DNA of 24,895 nt. It comes from UBA3478 sp046048095. Lineage in GTDB: Bacteria > Bacteroidota > Bacteroidia > Flavobacteriales > Flavobacteriaceae. Both the position numbers and the translations under genes were made by a program. The stretch is from assembly GCA_046048095.1 (NCBI GenBank), contig JBJOGS010000065.1, positions 1 to 24,895 of the forward strand. The letters are read 5' to 3'. The notes beneath the pieces were generated by a model. The model was not told where the DNA came from, made no database searches, and saw only the letters and a program-made list of their open reading frames with translations. This document shows positions 15,421 to 23,249 of the stretch, piece by piece (position 1 is the first letter of the stretch; each line of letters begins with the position of its first letter).

Positions 15421-17099
15421 TCTTCTTGAGAGAGTTTTGCCCAGGTATCACGAAGTTGCGTGGTGCGATTAAAGGTTAACTCTTTCGCTTTGGTGTCCAC
15501 TGTAAAATACCCTAGGCGCTGAAACTGAAATGTTTCTCCGGGTGTAGCTTGAGCTAGCGACGGTTCACAATAGGCCCTAACGATCTTCAAAGAGTCGGGG
15601 TTCAGAAAAGACATAAAGTCTTTGTCTTTTTGAGTGTCTGGAGATTCGTGGGTAAATAGGCGGTCATACAGTCTCACAGGAGCCACGAATGCGTGTTTCG
15701 CTGACACCCAGTGCAGGGTGCCTTTAACCTTTCTAAGACTTTCAGGAGTGCCGCTACCACTCTTACTATTCGGATCATAGGTGGCGTGCACCTCGATGAT
15801 TGTTCCGTTTTCGTCTTTCAGACAAGAGTCAGCCTTAACAATGTAACCGTTCTTTAGTCTTACCTCAGATCCGATCTTCAGCCTAAAGAATTTGCCTGAA
15901 GCTTCTTCTTTAAAATCTTCTCGCTCGATGAGCAACTCTCTAGAGAAAGGAACTTTTCTAAAGCCGGCTGAGTCGTCCTCGGGATTATTTTCAGCCTCTA
16001 GCCACTCTTCTTCGCCCTCAGGATAATTGGTTAGCACCAGCTTAAGGGGGTCAAGCACTGCCATCACCCTGTTCGCGGACGAATTTAGGGTTTCGCGAAC
16101 ATGAAACTCTAGCAGCGATAAATCCACCAAGTTCTCGCGCTTGGCGATTCCTATGGTTTCTGCAAAATTTTGGATAGCCTGTGGCGGATAACCTCTTCTT
16201 CTCATACCTGAAATCGTGGGCATCCTCGGATCATCCCAACCTTCAACCACCTTGTTTTCAACAAGTTGTAGCAATTTGCGTTTGCTCACTACTGTATGAG
16301 AAAAATTGCGCCTTGCAAATTCACGTTGTTTTGGTCGCAGCCGCTTAGGGTCGATGAGTTGATCAAGAAACCAATCATACAGCTCGCGATGCATAACAAA
16401 CTCAAGGGTGCATAGTGAATGACTGATCTGCTCAAGGTAATCGCTTTGTCCATGGGCCCAATCATACATGGGATAAATACACCACGTATCTGAGGTTCGG
16501 TGGTGCGATTTATGCATAATGCGATAAATGATCGGGTCTCTCATCAACATGTTCGATGAGCTCATGTCAATTTTAGCGCGCAATACGTGGGTGCCCTCTG
16601 CGTGTTTGCCCGCTTTCATTTCTCTGAAAAGAGCAAGATTCTCTTCACGAGTACGACTTCTATAGGGGCTTGCTGTTCCGGCTTCGGTGGGGGTGCCTTT
16701 TTGAATGGCTATGGTTTCGGCGTCCTGAGAATCCACATACGCCAACTCTTTATTAATGAGGTCCTCTGCCCATTGGTAGAGCTGATCAAAATAATCCGAA
16801 GCATAACACTCTTTATCCCAAGAAAAGCCGAGCCAGCTCACGTCTTCTTTGATCGCATCCACATACTCTTGCTCTTCTTTACTGGGGTTGGTATCATCAA
16901 ACCTCAGGTTTACCGGGGCTTTGTAGGTGCGGCCAAGGCCAAAATTTAAACAAATTGAACTAGCGTGACCGATGTGTAAGTACCCGTTAGGTTCTGGCGG
17001 AAATCGAAATCTCAAATCACTCTGAGTATATCCGTTCGAACGAAGGTCTTCTTCAATAAGTAGCTCTATAAAGTTTAGTGATCGCTTATTTGCCTCCAT
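15417..17099 (-). CDS. glnS: Glutaminyl-tRNA synthetase
   Basis: A 560-residue class I synthetase that charges tRNA-Gln directly. HIGH is intact at 42-45 (FPPEPNGYLHIGHA), and the KMSKS-type loop is VVSKRKL (270-276). The GlnRS-specific block SDTWCIYPMYDWAHGQSD (203-220) and the two beta-barrel anticodon domains at the C-terminus are present. The enzyme means that the transamidation route to Gln-tRNA is not required for glutamine, though GatCAB could still serve Asn. It is divergent from folB and overlaps the gltX stop by 4 bp. Confidence 0.98.
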   Translation of the reverse strand: MEANKRSLNFIELLIEEDLRSNGYTQSDLRFRFPPEPNGYLHIGHASSICLNFGLGRTYKAPVNLRFDDTNPSKEEQEYVDAIKEDVSWLGFSWDKECYASDYFDQLYQWAEDLINKELAYVDSQDAETIAIQKGTPTEAGTASPYRSRTREENLALFREMKAGKHAEGTHVLRAKIDMSSSNMLMRDPIIYRIMHKSHHRTSDTWCIYPMYDWAHGQSDYLEQISHSLCTLEFVMHRELYDWFLDQLIDPKRLRPKQREFARRNFSHTVVSKRKLLQLVENKVVEGWDDPRMPTISGMRRRGYPPQAIQNFAETIGIAKRENLVDLSLLEFHVRETLNSSANRVMAVLDPLKLVLTNYPEGEEEWLEAENNPEDDSAGFRKVPFSRELLIEREDFKEEASGKFFRLKIGSEVRLKNGYIVKADSCLKDENGTIIEVHATYDPNSKSGSGTPESLRKVKGTLHWVSAKHAFVAPVRLYDRLFTHESPDTQKDKDFMSFLNPDSLKIVRAYCEPSLAQATPGETFQFQRLGYFTVDTKAKELTFNRTTQLRDTWAKLSQED

Positions 17100-17121
17100 G
17101 CCCGATTGTAACTAATGGCTG

Positions 17122-17129
17122 CAAAGTTA
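17122..17129 (-). promoter_or_regulatory. -7 box of glnS
   Basis: Minus-strand TAACTTTG (exact TAnnTTTG) ends 22 nt before the glnS ATG, the same spacing as for pgk and the DUF6341 gene. Confidence 0.6.
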
Positions 17130-17137
17130 GCGTTTCT

Positions 17138-17145
17138 TACTTTTG
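17138..17145 (+). promoter_or_regulatory. -7 box of folB
   Basis: TACTTTTG (exact TAnnTTTG), then TCTC and the folB ATG at 17150. It also decides the start codon: the in-frame ATG at 17078 lies upstream of this promoter and inside glnS. Confidence 0.65.
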
Positions 17146-17149
17146 TCTC

Positions 17150-17515
17150 ATGGGAGAAATCAGCGTTAAGAACATTAAGGTATATGCCTATCACGGATGC
17201 CTAAATGAAGAGTCGATTATTGGCAGTGACTACCTTGTAAACCTGCGTTTGTGGGCTTCGCTCGAGCGCTCTTGCGCTAGCGACCTGCTTTCAGATACTG
17301 TAGATTATGTCGGCGCAACAAAAGTAGTGACCGAAGAAATGGCTCAGCGCTCAAAACTATTAGAACACGTGGCTCAGCGCATCCTAGACAAACTGTTCGA
17401 CGTGTTTTCTACTTTAGAAAAGGCTGAAGTACGTGTTGAAAAAATCAACCCCCCTATCCCCGCTCAGGTCGAAAGTGTTTCGGTAACGCTCACTCGAGCG
17501 CGCACCAAACTTTAA
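17150..17515 (+). CDS. folB: Dihydroneopterin aldolase
   Basis: A 121-residue enzyme of folate synthesis that splits 7,8-dihydroneopterin into 6-hydroxymethyl-dihydropterin and glycolaldehyde; the active form is an octamer. The N-terminal block VYAYHGCLNEE (11-21) carries the substrate-binding Glu, DTVDYV (49-54) is the tunnelling-fold block, and the catalytic Lys98 is in VEKINPPIP (96-104). The family length of about 120 residues supports the ATG at 17150 rather than one 72 nt upstream. It is divergent from glnS; tRNA-Cys follows after 37 bp. Confidence 0.95.
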   Translation: MGEISVKNIKVYAYHGCLNEESIIGSDYLVNLRLWASLERSCASDLLSDTVDYVGATKVVTEEMAQRSKLLEHVAQRILDKLFDVFSTLEKAEVRVEKINPPIPAQVESVSVTLTRARTKL

Positions 17516-17552
17516 CAAGCCGATTTTTTGGCTTAACTTCGCGGCTCAATAA

Positions 17553-17623
17553 GGCATCGTGGCCGAGTGGCTAGGCACAGCTCTGCAAAAGCTTGTACAG
17601 CGGTTCGAATCCGCTCGATGCCT
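17553..17623 (+). tRNA. tRNA-Cys (anticodon GCA)
   Basis: A full cloverleaf can be drawn. The acceptor stem GGCATCG pairs with CGATGCC (17616-17622). The D-arm has a 3-bp stem GCC/GGC. The anticodon loop CTGCAAA has GCA at 17585-17587, and the T-arm is AGCGG-TTCGAAT-CCGCT. The discriminator base is T (U73), an identity element of tRNA-Cys. CCA is not encoded. The first anticodon-stem pair is a C-T mismatch (17578/17594). A TAACTTCG (17534-17541), 7 of 8 bases of the -7 pattern, may be its promoter, and a T6 run (17628-17633) follows immediately. Confidence 0.95.
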
Positions 17624-17631
17624 CTACTTTT

Positions 17632-19830
17632 TTAAGCCTTTACCTCTTCTTTCTCTAAGAACGCTAGATCAATCTGTCTTTTTTCTAGGTCGGCACTTTT
17701 AATCAACACCCGTACTTTGTCACCCAATTGGATCTGCTTGTTTGTGCGGTGGCCCACTAAAGCGTATTGAGCCTGATCAAAATAGTATACGTCGTCTTTA
17801 AAATCTCGTATGCGAACCATACCCTCGCACTTGTTCTCTTGTAGTTCTACAAAAACGCCCCAATCCGTGACCCCAGAAACAACTCCCGAAAAAGATTGTC
17901 CTACATAGCGCTGCATAAATTTTACCTGCATGTATTTAATCGAATCCCGTTCAGCATTTGCTGCCAAAACTTCACGATTCGAGCAATGGACACACCGATC
18001 TTCATACGCTTCACTGCTTACTGATGCACCTTGATCAAGATAGTGCTGAAGCAAGCGATGAACCATGACATCTGGGTAACGGCGAATAGGAGAGGTAAAA
18101 TGCGAATAATAGTCAAAGGCTAATCCATAATGACCAATATTGTTCGTAGAATAAACCGCCTTGCTCATACTACGTATCGCGAGTGTATCAACGAGCTGCT
18201 GTTCAGATCTTCCAGAAACATCGGCCAATAATTTATTAATAGATTGAGCAATGTCTTTAGTGTTACTTAAGTCTAATCGATGACCAAACCGCTGCACCAC
18301 ACCATTGAGCGCCTCAAGTTTGTCGAGATCAGGTTCGTCGTGAATGCGGTACACAAAAGTCTTTTTTTGCTTTCCTATAAATTCAGCCACTTTGCGATTA
18401 GCAAGCAACATAAATTCTTCAATCAACTTGTTCGCTTGTCCAGAGCGTTTAAAATAAACGCTTTGTGGTTCGTTTTCTGCATCTAGCACAAACCGCACTT
18501 CTTCTTTATCAAACGAAATGGCACCTGCGCTCATCCGGCGTGCTCTAAATAATTTAGCTAAATCATTTAAACGCTGTAATGCATCCACCACTTCTTGTTC
18601 CACTACATAAGGGTTTTGCCGTATAGAAACACTTTCTGGAATCGTTGTTGATCCTGTTTCTAGAATGTACTCTGCTTCTTCATAAGCAAAACGTTCATCT
18701 GAAAGAATGATCGTTCGACCAAACCATTCGTTTCGTAGCGCACCACTTTTAGAAAGCTCAAATACCGCTGAAAAAGTGTACTTCTCTTCATTTGGTCGCA
18801 GTGAACAAGCGCCATTCGAAAGTATTTCTGGCAACATCGGAACCACGCGATCTACCAAATACACTGACGTTGCCCGCTCATAAGCTTCTTCATCTAAGAT
18901 GCTTCCCTCTTTTAAATAATGAGAAACATCAGCAATATGCACACCGACTTCTATCCAATCGTCATCTATCACTTTAAATGATAACGCATCATCAAAATCT
19001 TTGGCATCCTTAGGATCTATAGTAAACGTTAAGGTGTCACGAAAATCTCTGCGCTTGGCTATTTCTTGTTCTGTAATCCGTAAATCTATAGTTGAAGTAT
19101 ACGCTTCAATCTCATCTGAAAATCTTGAAGGAAGGTCGTATTCCGCTAAAATGGCATGAATTTCAGTATGGTGATGCCCTGTTGGACCTAGATTTTCAAT
19201 CACGATTCCTTCAGGAGCATTTTTTGCTGATCCCCAATTCACTACCTCAACGACTACTTTATCCTTCTCTTGAATCGCTACTTTACTCGGTTTAGACACA
19301 TAAATATCTTGTGTCATTCGATTATCGGTAACCTTTATAAAATAAAAGTGTTGCTGCTCCTCTACCTCGCCAACAAAACGCGATTTAAAACGCTTTTCTA
19401 CTGAGACAATTTTGGCTTCAGTTTTAGAGGTTGACGACGATCCACGCTGATGCATTACAAATTTCACTACATCTTTATGTAAGGCTGTATTCAACTTAGA
19501 TCGGTGTACAAAGAAGTCTTGTCCCAATTCTTCAGAAACCACATATGCGTTTCCTGATTGAGTCATATCTACAGTACCTACAAAAGTAGGTTGGTCGTTT
19601 AGAGCGCTAGAAAATCTACCTGATATAGGCTCTTTAATTTTACCCTTTGCCTTTAATATACCTAGCTGTTCAATGAGTTTGTTTCGTGACGAAGTTTCTC
19701 TCAACTGCAGCGCTGAAGCCAATTCTTTAAAGCTATACTGCTTTTTTGGATTGTTTTCAAGTAAAGAAAAAAGTGCATCGGTAAAAGAATGACTCTTACC
19801 TAGCTTTTTTTTCTTTTTCTTTTTTGACAT
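17632..19830 (-). CDS. rnr: Ribonuclease R (3'-5' exoribonuclease, RNB family)
   Basis: A 732-residue processive exoribonuclease that degrades structured RNA. Domains in order are a lysine-rich start (seven Lys at 3-9), a winged-helix RNase R N-terminal domain (about 14-66), cold-shock/OB domains (about 80-215), an RNB catalytic domain (about 255-590), and a C-terminal S1 domain (about 645-727). The metal-binding acidic residues are Asp272, Asp278, Asp280 and Asp281 in IDPKDAKDFDDA. It is monocistronic, running towards tRNA-Cys with 8 bp between their ends. Sampled rows are more AT-rich (20-27 GC per 60) than most neighbours. A possible -7 box TATCTTCG (19868-19875, minus) has one mismatch. 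Confidence 0.96.
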   Translation of the reverse strand: MSKKKKKKKLGKSHSFTDALFSLLENNPKKQYSFKELASALQLRETSSRNKLIEQLGILKAKGKIKEPISGRFSSALNDQPTFVGTVDMTQSGNAYVVSEELGQDFFVHRSKLNTALHKDVVKFVMHQRGSSSTSKTEAKIVSVEKRFKSRFVGEVEEQQHFYFIKVTDNRMTQDIYVSKPSKVAIQEKDKVVVEVVNWGSAKNAPEGIVIENLGPTGHHHTEIHAILAEYDLPSRFSDEIEAYTSTIDLRITEQEIAKRRDFRDTLTFTIDPKDAKDFDDALSFKVIDDDWIEVGVHIADVSHYLKEGSILDEEAYERATSVYLVDRVVPMLPEILSNGACSLRPNEEKYTFSAVFELSKSGALRNEWFGRTIILSDERFAYEEAEYILETGSTTIPESVSIRQNPYVVEQEVVDALQRLNDLAKLFRARRMSAGAISFDKEEVRFVLDAENEPQSVYFKRSGQANKLIEEFMLLANRKVAEFIGKQKKTFVYRIHDEPDLDKLEALNGVVQRFGHRLDLSNTKDIAQSINKLLADVSGRSEQQLVDTLAIRSMSKAVYSTNNIGHYGLAFDYYSHFTSPIRRYPDVMVHRLLQHYLDQGASVSSEAYEDRCVHCSNREVLAANAERDSIKYMQVKFMQRYVGQSFSGVVSGVTDWGVFVELQENKCEGMVRIRDFKDDVYYFDQAQYALVGHRTNKQIQLGDKVRVLIKSADLEKRQIDLAFLEKEEVKA

Positions 19831-19939
19831 GTGTGAATACTATATAAAAGTGTTTACTTATTTCATTCGAAGATATGGGTATTATTATTGCTTGTTAGTA
19901 TGTAGAATAACTTTTTAGCTCTCTCCATAGTTGAGGTGT

Positions 19940-20190
19940 TATCAAAAAGAATAAACAGTTATTTTAAACCTAAAAAACTGTTAAACAAATAATTATATAT
20001 GATATCAACCTAGGTGAATAACTAAAACTATTCCCATTATTAATAAGTTTTAGCTTCGTAGCTGGTTAATATCTCTTACTTAAAAGCTAATAACTAGTCG
20101 ATATTTAATCGAATCTATTTTTGCTGAATTACCTTAAATATCGCATTACATTTATTGTGTCTAAATGACAAGCACAAACTATCAAAAAGA
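19940..20190. repeat. 11-bp direct repeat TATCAAAAAGA (two copies)
   Basis: Identical copies at 19940-19950 and 20180-20190, 240 bp apart, bracket the most AT-rich part of the rnr-rpiB spacer. The first, extended by one base, reads TTATCAAAA, which is two mismatches from a DnaA box. The copies may be protein sites or chance in AT-rich DNA. Confidence 0.45.
20022..20053. repeat. 8-bp perfect inverted repeat (CTAAAACT / AGTTTTAG)
   Basis: Arms at 20022-20029 and 20046-20053 are separated by a 16-nt AT-rich loop, directly beside the DnaA-box-like 20013-20021. There is no T-run after it, so a terminator is unlikely; it could be a protein-binding or cruciform element. Confidence 0.5.
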
Positions 20191-20228
20191 CTTAACAATA
20201 AAGTTGCAGTTACTAACACGTATTTAAC

Positions 20229-20663
20229 ATGAAAATAGCTGTCGGAAATGACCATGCCGGAACCACACTAAAACTTGCCGTTTGTGATCTTTTAGAGCGC
20301 TTGGGCCATACTGTGGTGAACGTAGGAACCAACACAGACGAGTCTGTCGACTATCCAGATTTTGCTCACCAGGTAGCAGAACTAGTTGTGAATCAAACAG
20401 TCGATCGAGGCGTGGTGATTTGTGGCAGTGGCAACGGGGTAAATATTACGGTAAATAAGTATGCCGAAATACGTTCTGCCTTATGCTGGACAAAAGAAAT
20501 TGCCACTTTAGCACGCCAGCATAACGACGCAAATGTCATTGCTATTCCAGCGAGGTTCGTTTCTGAAGAACTGGCATTAGAAATGGTAACCGCTTTTTTT
20601 GAAACTTCATTCGAGGGCGGAAGACACAGTAAACGCGTAGAAAAAATTGCAGCAAAGAAATGA
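20229..20663 (+). CDS. rpiB: Ribose-5-phosphate isomerase B
   Basis: A 144-residue RpiB/LacAB-family isomerase interconverting ribulose 5-phosphate and ribose 5-phosphate in the non-oxidative pentose phosphate pathway. Asp8-His9 (NDHAG) bind the phosphosugar, Cys65 in VICGSGNG is the catalytic base, and His98 in RQHNDANV opens the ring. GGRHSKRV near the C-terminus binds phosphate. All active residues are present. It is the first gene after the AT-rich gap, and its stop overlaps the next gene's ATG (ATGA, 20660-20663). Confidence 0.96.
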   Translation: MKIAVGNDHAGTTLKLAVCDLLERLGHTVVNVGTNTDESVDYPDFAHQVAELVVNQTVDRGVVICGSGNGVNITVNKYAEIRSALCWTKEIATLARQHNDANVIAIPARFVSEELALEMVTAFFETSFEGGRHSKRVEKIAAKK

Positions 20664-21091
20664 TTTGTAAGGCGTTTGAAGATTTGAGCAAGAAAGAACT
20701 CTATGAGCTACTGCGTGCAAGACAAGAGGTGTTTGTGATTGAGCAAGATTGCAACTATCTTGATTTAGATCGCATCGATTATAGGGCGTATCATCTCTTT
20801 GATTATGATGATTCTGGTGGGTTGTGTTGTTATGCGCGTATCTATGACGACCAAGAAGCGTCTCATATTGGTCGCGTACTGACCCCAGCGGATCAACGGC
20901 GCAAAGGACACGGTATACGACTTATGACCGAAGCTATTGCCCAGTGCCAGACAATATACGGAACAAAAGACATTGTGATTAGCGCACAAGAGTACCTGCT
21001 TCAGTTTTATGGCGGCTTTGGTTTCGTGGCAGAAGGTTCTCGTTATTATGAAGACAACCTACCCCACTTTAAAATGCGCCTCAAGTTTTAA
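20660..21091 (+). CDS. GNAT N-acetyltransferase, ElaA-like
   Basis: A 143-residue GCN5-related acetyltransferase. The N-terminal pattern LRARQEVFVIEQDCNY (18-33) is typical of the ElaA subgroup. The acetyl-CoA pyrophosphate loop is QRRKGHG (79-85) after IGRVLTPAD. The acceptor substrate is unknown. It is translationally coupled to rpiB by a 4-nt overlap, and its last 33 bp overlap the end of rnpA on the other strand. The frame and motifs are intact to the stop, so the overlap is real rather than a truncation. Confidence 0.92.
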   Translation: MICKAFEDLSKKELYELLRARQEVFVIEQDCNYLDLDRIDYRAYHLFDYDDSGGLCCYARIYDDQEASHIGRVLTPADQRRKGHGIRLMTEAIAQCQTIYGTKDIVISAQEYLLQFYGGFGFVAEGSRYYEDNLPHFKMRLKF

Positions 21092-21418
21092 AAGACCTTG
21101 TTGCACTAATTCTTCTATTGCCTTAAAGTCGGATAGATCTAGTGGTCTGCTGTACATAATCCCTAGGTGAAACCCGTATTCACCGCTCGGTAAGTGCAAG
21201 CGATAAGCCTCTCTCAGCAGGCGCTTAGCTCGGTTTCGGTCTACTGCCTTTTTATAAAACTTTTTAGGCGCCAAAAAGAGTGCTTGTTTTTTTTCTGCAG
21301 GACGGTATAAAAACTTTAACCCACCTACATAAAACTGAGCAGCCTCATTAAAGAGCGAATCAATGGCGGTGCTTGAGCAAAGGCGATCGCTTTTACGAAG
21401 ATTATGGGTTGTAGACAT
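21059..21418 (-). CDS. rnpA: Ribonuclease P protein component
   Basis: A 119-residue basic protein that partners RNase P RNA in 5' maturation of tRNAs. The RNR signature is at 60-70 (DRNRAKRLLRE), preceded by APKKFYKKAV. I chose the ATG at 21416-21418: it gives a family-sized protein starting MSTTHNLRKSDRL, whereas the frame extends upstream only through the M1 peptidase gene. It overlaps the end of that gene by 17 nt in another frame and the GNAT gene by 33 bp head-on. rpmH is not adjacent, unlike in many phyla. Confidence 0.93.
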   Translation of the reverse strand: MSTTHNLRKSDRLCSSTAIDSLFNEAAQFYVGGLKFLYRPAEKKQALFLAPKKFYKKAVDRNRAKRLLREAYRLHLPSGEYGFHLGIMYSRPLDLSDFKAIEELVQQGLLKLEAHFKVG

Positions 21419-23246
21419 TGTTAGACTGATCGATGTCTGCCATGCGCCCAGTAGGGTCAATGGCAATAGAGGCGATATTCTCAGGGGTAACGGCCAACAC
21501 AAATTCGTATGTTTTTTGAGCCCAGCTCCAGTCTTTGAGTACAATTCGCTCTTGATTGGTTTCGTTGGGCTTTTCGCCACGCATTTCAGTTAATGGGATG
21601 TAATAGTGCTGCTGCTTTCCGTCCTTTAAAGTGACCACTAGGTCTATGGGCATACCCAAGCTTCCTATTCGTGAAAGAGTAACAACGGCACCTTCTTCTG
21701 AAGAAGACACGCCAGAAATACTGTAGTCGATGGTTTTGGTGGTTTTTGTAAAGTCGTTCAGGTACCAGCCTAAATGAACACCACTTACTTTTTCGGCGGT
21801 GCGTATAAAATCATTGGGTGTAGGGTGGGTGAACTTAAAATCACTATAATAACGCTTAAGTGTCTTCGCCAAGCCTTCATCTCCAATAATGTAGCCAAGC
21901 TGAGCCAAGAAAACCGCTCCTTTAGAATAGGCTGCGATACTGTATGCAAAATTTGTGTCGTAACGATCTGAGTGAGTGGTTTGAGGTTCTTCCATCCCAG
22001 ACTCGACCAAAGCGTAATAGCCTCTGTAACTTCCGGCATACGGACGCGCATCATTGCGATCCATAATCGTATTCATACACAAGCTGCTGATATATGAGGT
22101 GAACCCCTCGTCCATCCATGCGTGCTTGCCCTCATTGGTGGCCAGAACATGCTGAAACCAAGAGTGTGCTAATTCATGGACCATTACGCCCACCAAGCTG
22201 CCAAACGGACGGTCACCCGTGATCAATGTTGCCATGGCATATTCCATTCCGCCATCGCCTCCTTGAACCACACTGTATTGTTTGTACGGATATGGGCCAA
22301 CATGAGCGTTCAAATAATTCATGGCTTCTTCGGTTTTGGGCTGAAGATTCTTCCAGTTTTCAGTCAACTCGGGTTGATTCTTATAGAAGAAGTGAAGGGT
22401 TACACCAGAAGACGTTTCACGACGATCGTGCGCGTAATCTGGGTCTGCCGCCCACATAAAATCATGAACATTGTCTGCTTTAAAATGCCAGGTGAGGTCT
22501 TTTTGCTTCTTGGCAATGCGCACCGTATTTTCTGTATAACCGTGACCGATTTCTTCAGGATTTTGAAGATAGCCAGTAGCCGCAACCGTATAGTTTTTGT
22601 CTAGGGTGAGTTTTACATCAAAATTACCCCATACCCCATGAAATTCGCGGGCGATATACGGATAGTCGTGCCACCCTTCATGATCGTATTCTACCATTTT
22701 AGGATACCATTGGCTCATAGATAGGGCGACCCCCTCTTCGCTATTGCGTCCAGACCTTCTGATTTGAAGAGGAACTTGTCCTTCAAAGCTTAGATTCAAG
22801 GTGGTGCTACTTTGCGGAAGCAGCGGGGTATCCAGGTCAACCACTAAGATCGTTTCTTCGTGCGAGGTTTGCAGTGCAGCCCCGTTGTCTTGGGTGATTT
22901 GGCTTACGCGCAAATACCCCATTTCACTTTCGGTCAATTCGGCGATGCGACTTAATTTTTCTTTGGTTACCATGCGGTTATCAGGGTCGGCTATGGTTTG
23001 CAAGCGCGCATCCATGTCGCTATTAGGTCGAAACGCATTAAAGTAGAGATGAAAAAATACGCGATCTAAGGTGTCGGGCGAATGATTCGTGTACACCACT
23101 TTTGAGGTGCCGTTATAGGTGTAGTCTTCAACGTTTACAGACACATCCATGACGTAATCTATTTTTTGCTGCCAATAGGATGGCCGCTTTTGACCCTGGA
23201 CGGCAAGAAAGCTTAACACAAATAGCGCAGAAAGAAGAGGTTTCAT
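21402..23246 (-). CDS. Exported M1-family metallopeptidase
   Basis: A 614-residue zinc aminopeptidase-type protein with a signal peptide (about 1-18, MKPLLSALFVLSFLAVQG). The zinc site is complete: HELAH at 357-361, then 18 residues to Glu380 in WMDEGF. The substrate-binding motif that is GAMEN in classic M1 enzymes reads GGMEY here (332-336), as in other exported bacteroidetal M1 proteins I recall. A likely proton-donor Tyr lies further down in the NFAYSIAAYSKGAVF region. It probably trims peptides in the periplasm or outside the cell. It lies 3 nt after the S8 protease gene, with rnpA overlapping its end. Confidence 0.94.
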   Translation of the reverse strand: MKPLLSALFVLSFLAVQGQKRPSYWQQKIDYVMDVSVNVEDYTYNGTSKVVYTNHSPDTLDRVFFHLYFNAFRPNSDMDARLQTIADPDNRMVTKEKLSRIAELTESEMGYLRVSQITQDNGAALQTSHEETILVVDLDTPLLPQSSTTLNLSFEGQVPLQIRRSGRNSEEGVALSMSQWYPKMVEYDHEGWHDYPYIAREFHGVWGNFDVKLTLDKNYTVAATGYLQNPEEIGHGYTENTVRIAKKQKDLTWHFKADNVHDFMWAADPDYAHDRRETSSGVTLHFFYKNQPELTENWKNLQPKTEEAMNYLNAHVGPYPYKQYSVVQGGDGGMEYAMATLITGDRPFGSLVGVMVHELAHSWFQHVLATNEGKHAWMDEGFTSYISSLCMNTIMDRNDARPYAGSYRGYYALVESGMEEPQTTHSDRYDTNFAYSIAAYSKGAVFLAQLGYIIGDEGLAKTLKRYYSDFKFTHPTPNDFIRTAEKVSGVHLGWYLNDFTKTTKTIDYSISGVSSSEEGAVVTLSRIGSLGMPIDLVVTLKDGKQQHYYIPLTEMRGEKPNETNQERIVLKDWSWAQKTYEFVLAVTPENIASIAIDPTGRMADIDQSNNVYNP

Positions 23247-23249
23247 GAG

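Larger units (their letters stand above)
19831..20228. other. 398-bp AT-rich divergent intergenic region; candidate oriC
   Basis: The only long gap in the window. It is about 26 % GC (105 of 398 bases), with a trough of 16 GC in 80 bases at 19971-20050. No ORF, tRNA or recognisable riboswitch is seen. It holds two 9-mers one mismatch from the DnaA-box consensus TGTGNATAA (19832-19840 and 20013-20021), an 8-bp inverted repeat, and an 11-bp direct repeat. It must contain the rnr and rpiB promoters, though neither has a perfect -7 box. Nearby parS-like sites and a change in sampled GC skew make an origin role possible; this is inference, and a plain regulatory spacer remains the alternative. Confidence 0.4.

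Noticed and set aside
17078..17149. Upstream in-frame ATG for folB adding 24 residues
   Set aside because: It lies inside glnS and upstream of the folB -7 box, and would make the protein longer than the family's roughly 120 residues.
17366..17371. CACGTG hexamer inside folB as a third parS site
   Set aside because: Flanks (TAGAA before, GCTCA after) miss five consensus positions, so only the palindromic core matches.
17517..17534. AAGCC/GGCTT hairpin after folB as a terminator
   Set aside because: The stem is only 5 bp and its T-run is in the loop, not after the stem, so I do not call it a terminator.
21419..21580. Longer start for rnpA
   Set aside because: The extra residues are an out-of-frame reading of the M1 peptidase gene; the family starts near the ATG at 21418.
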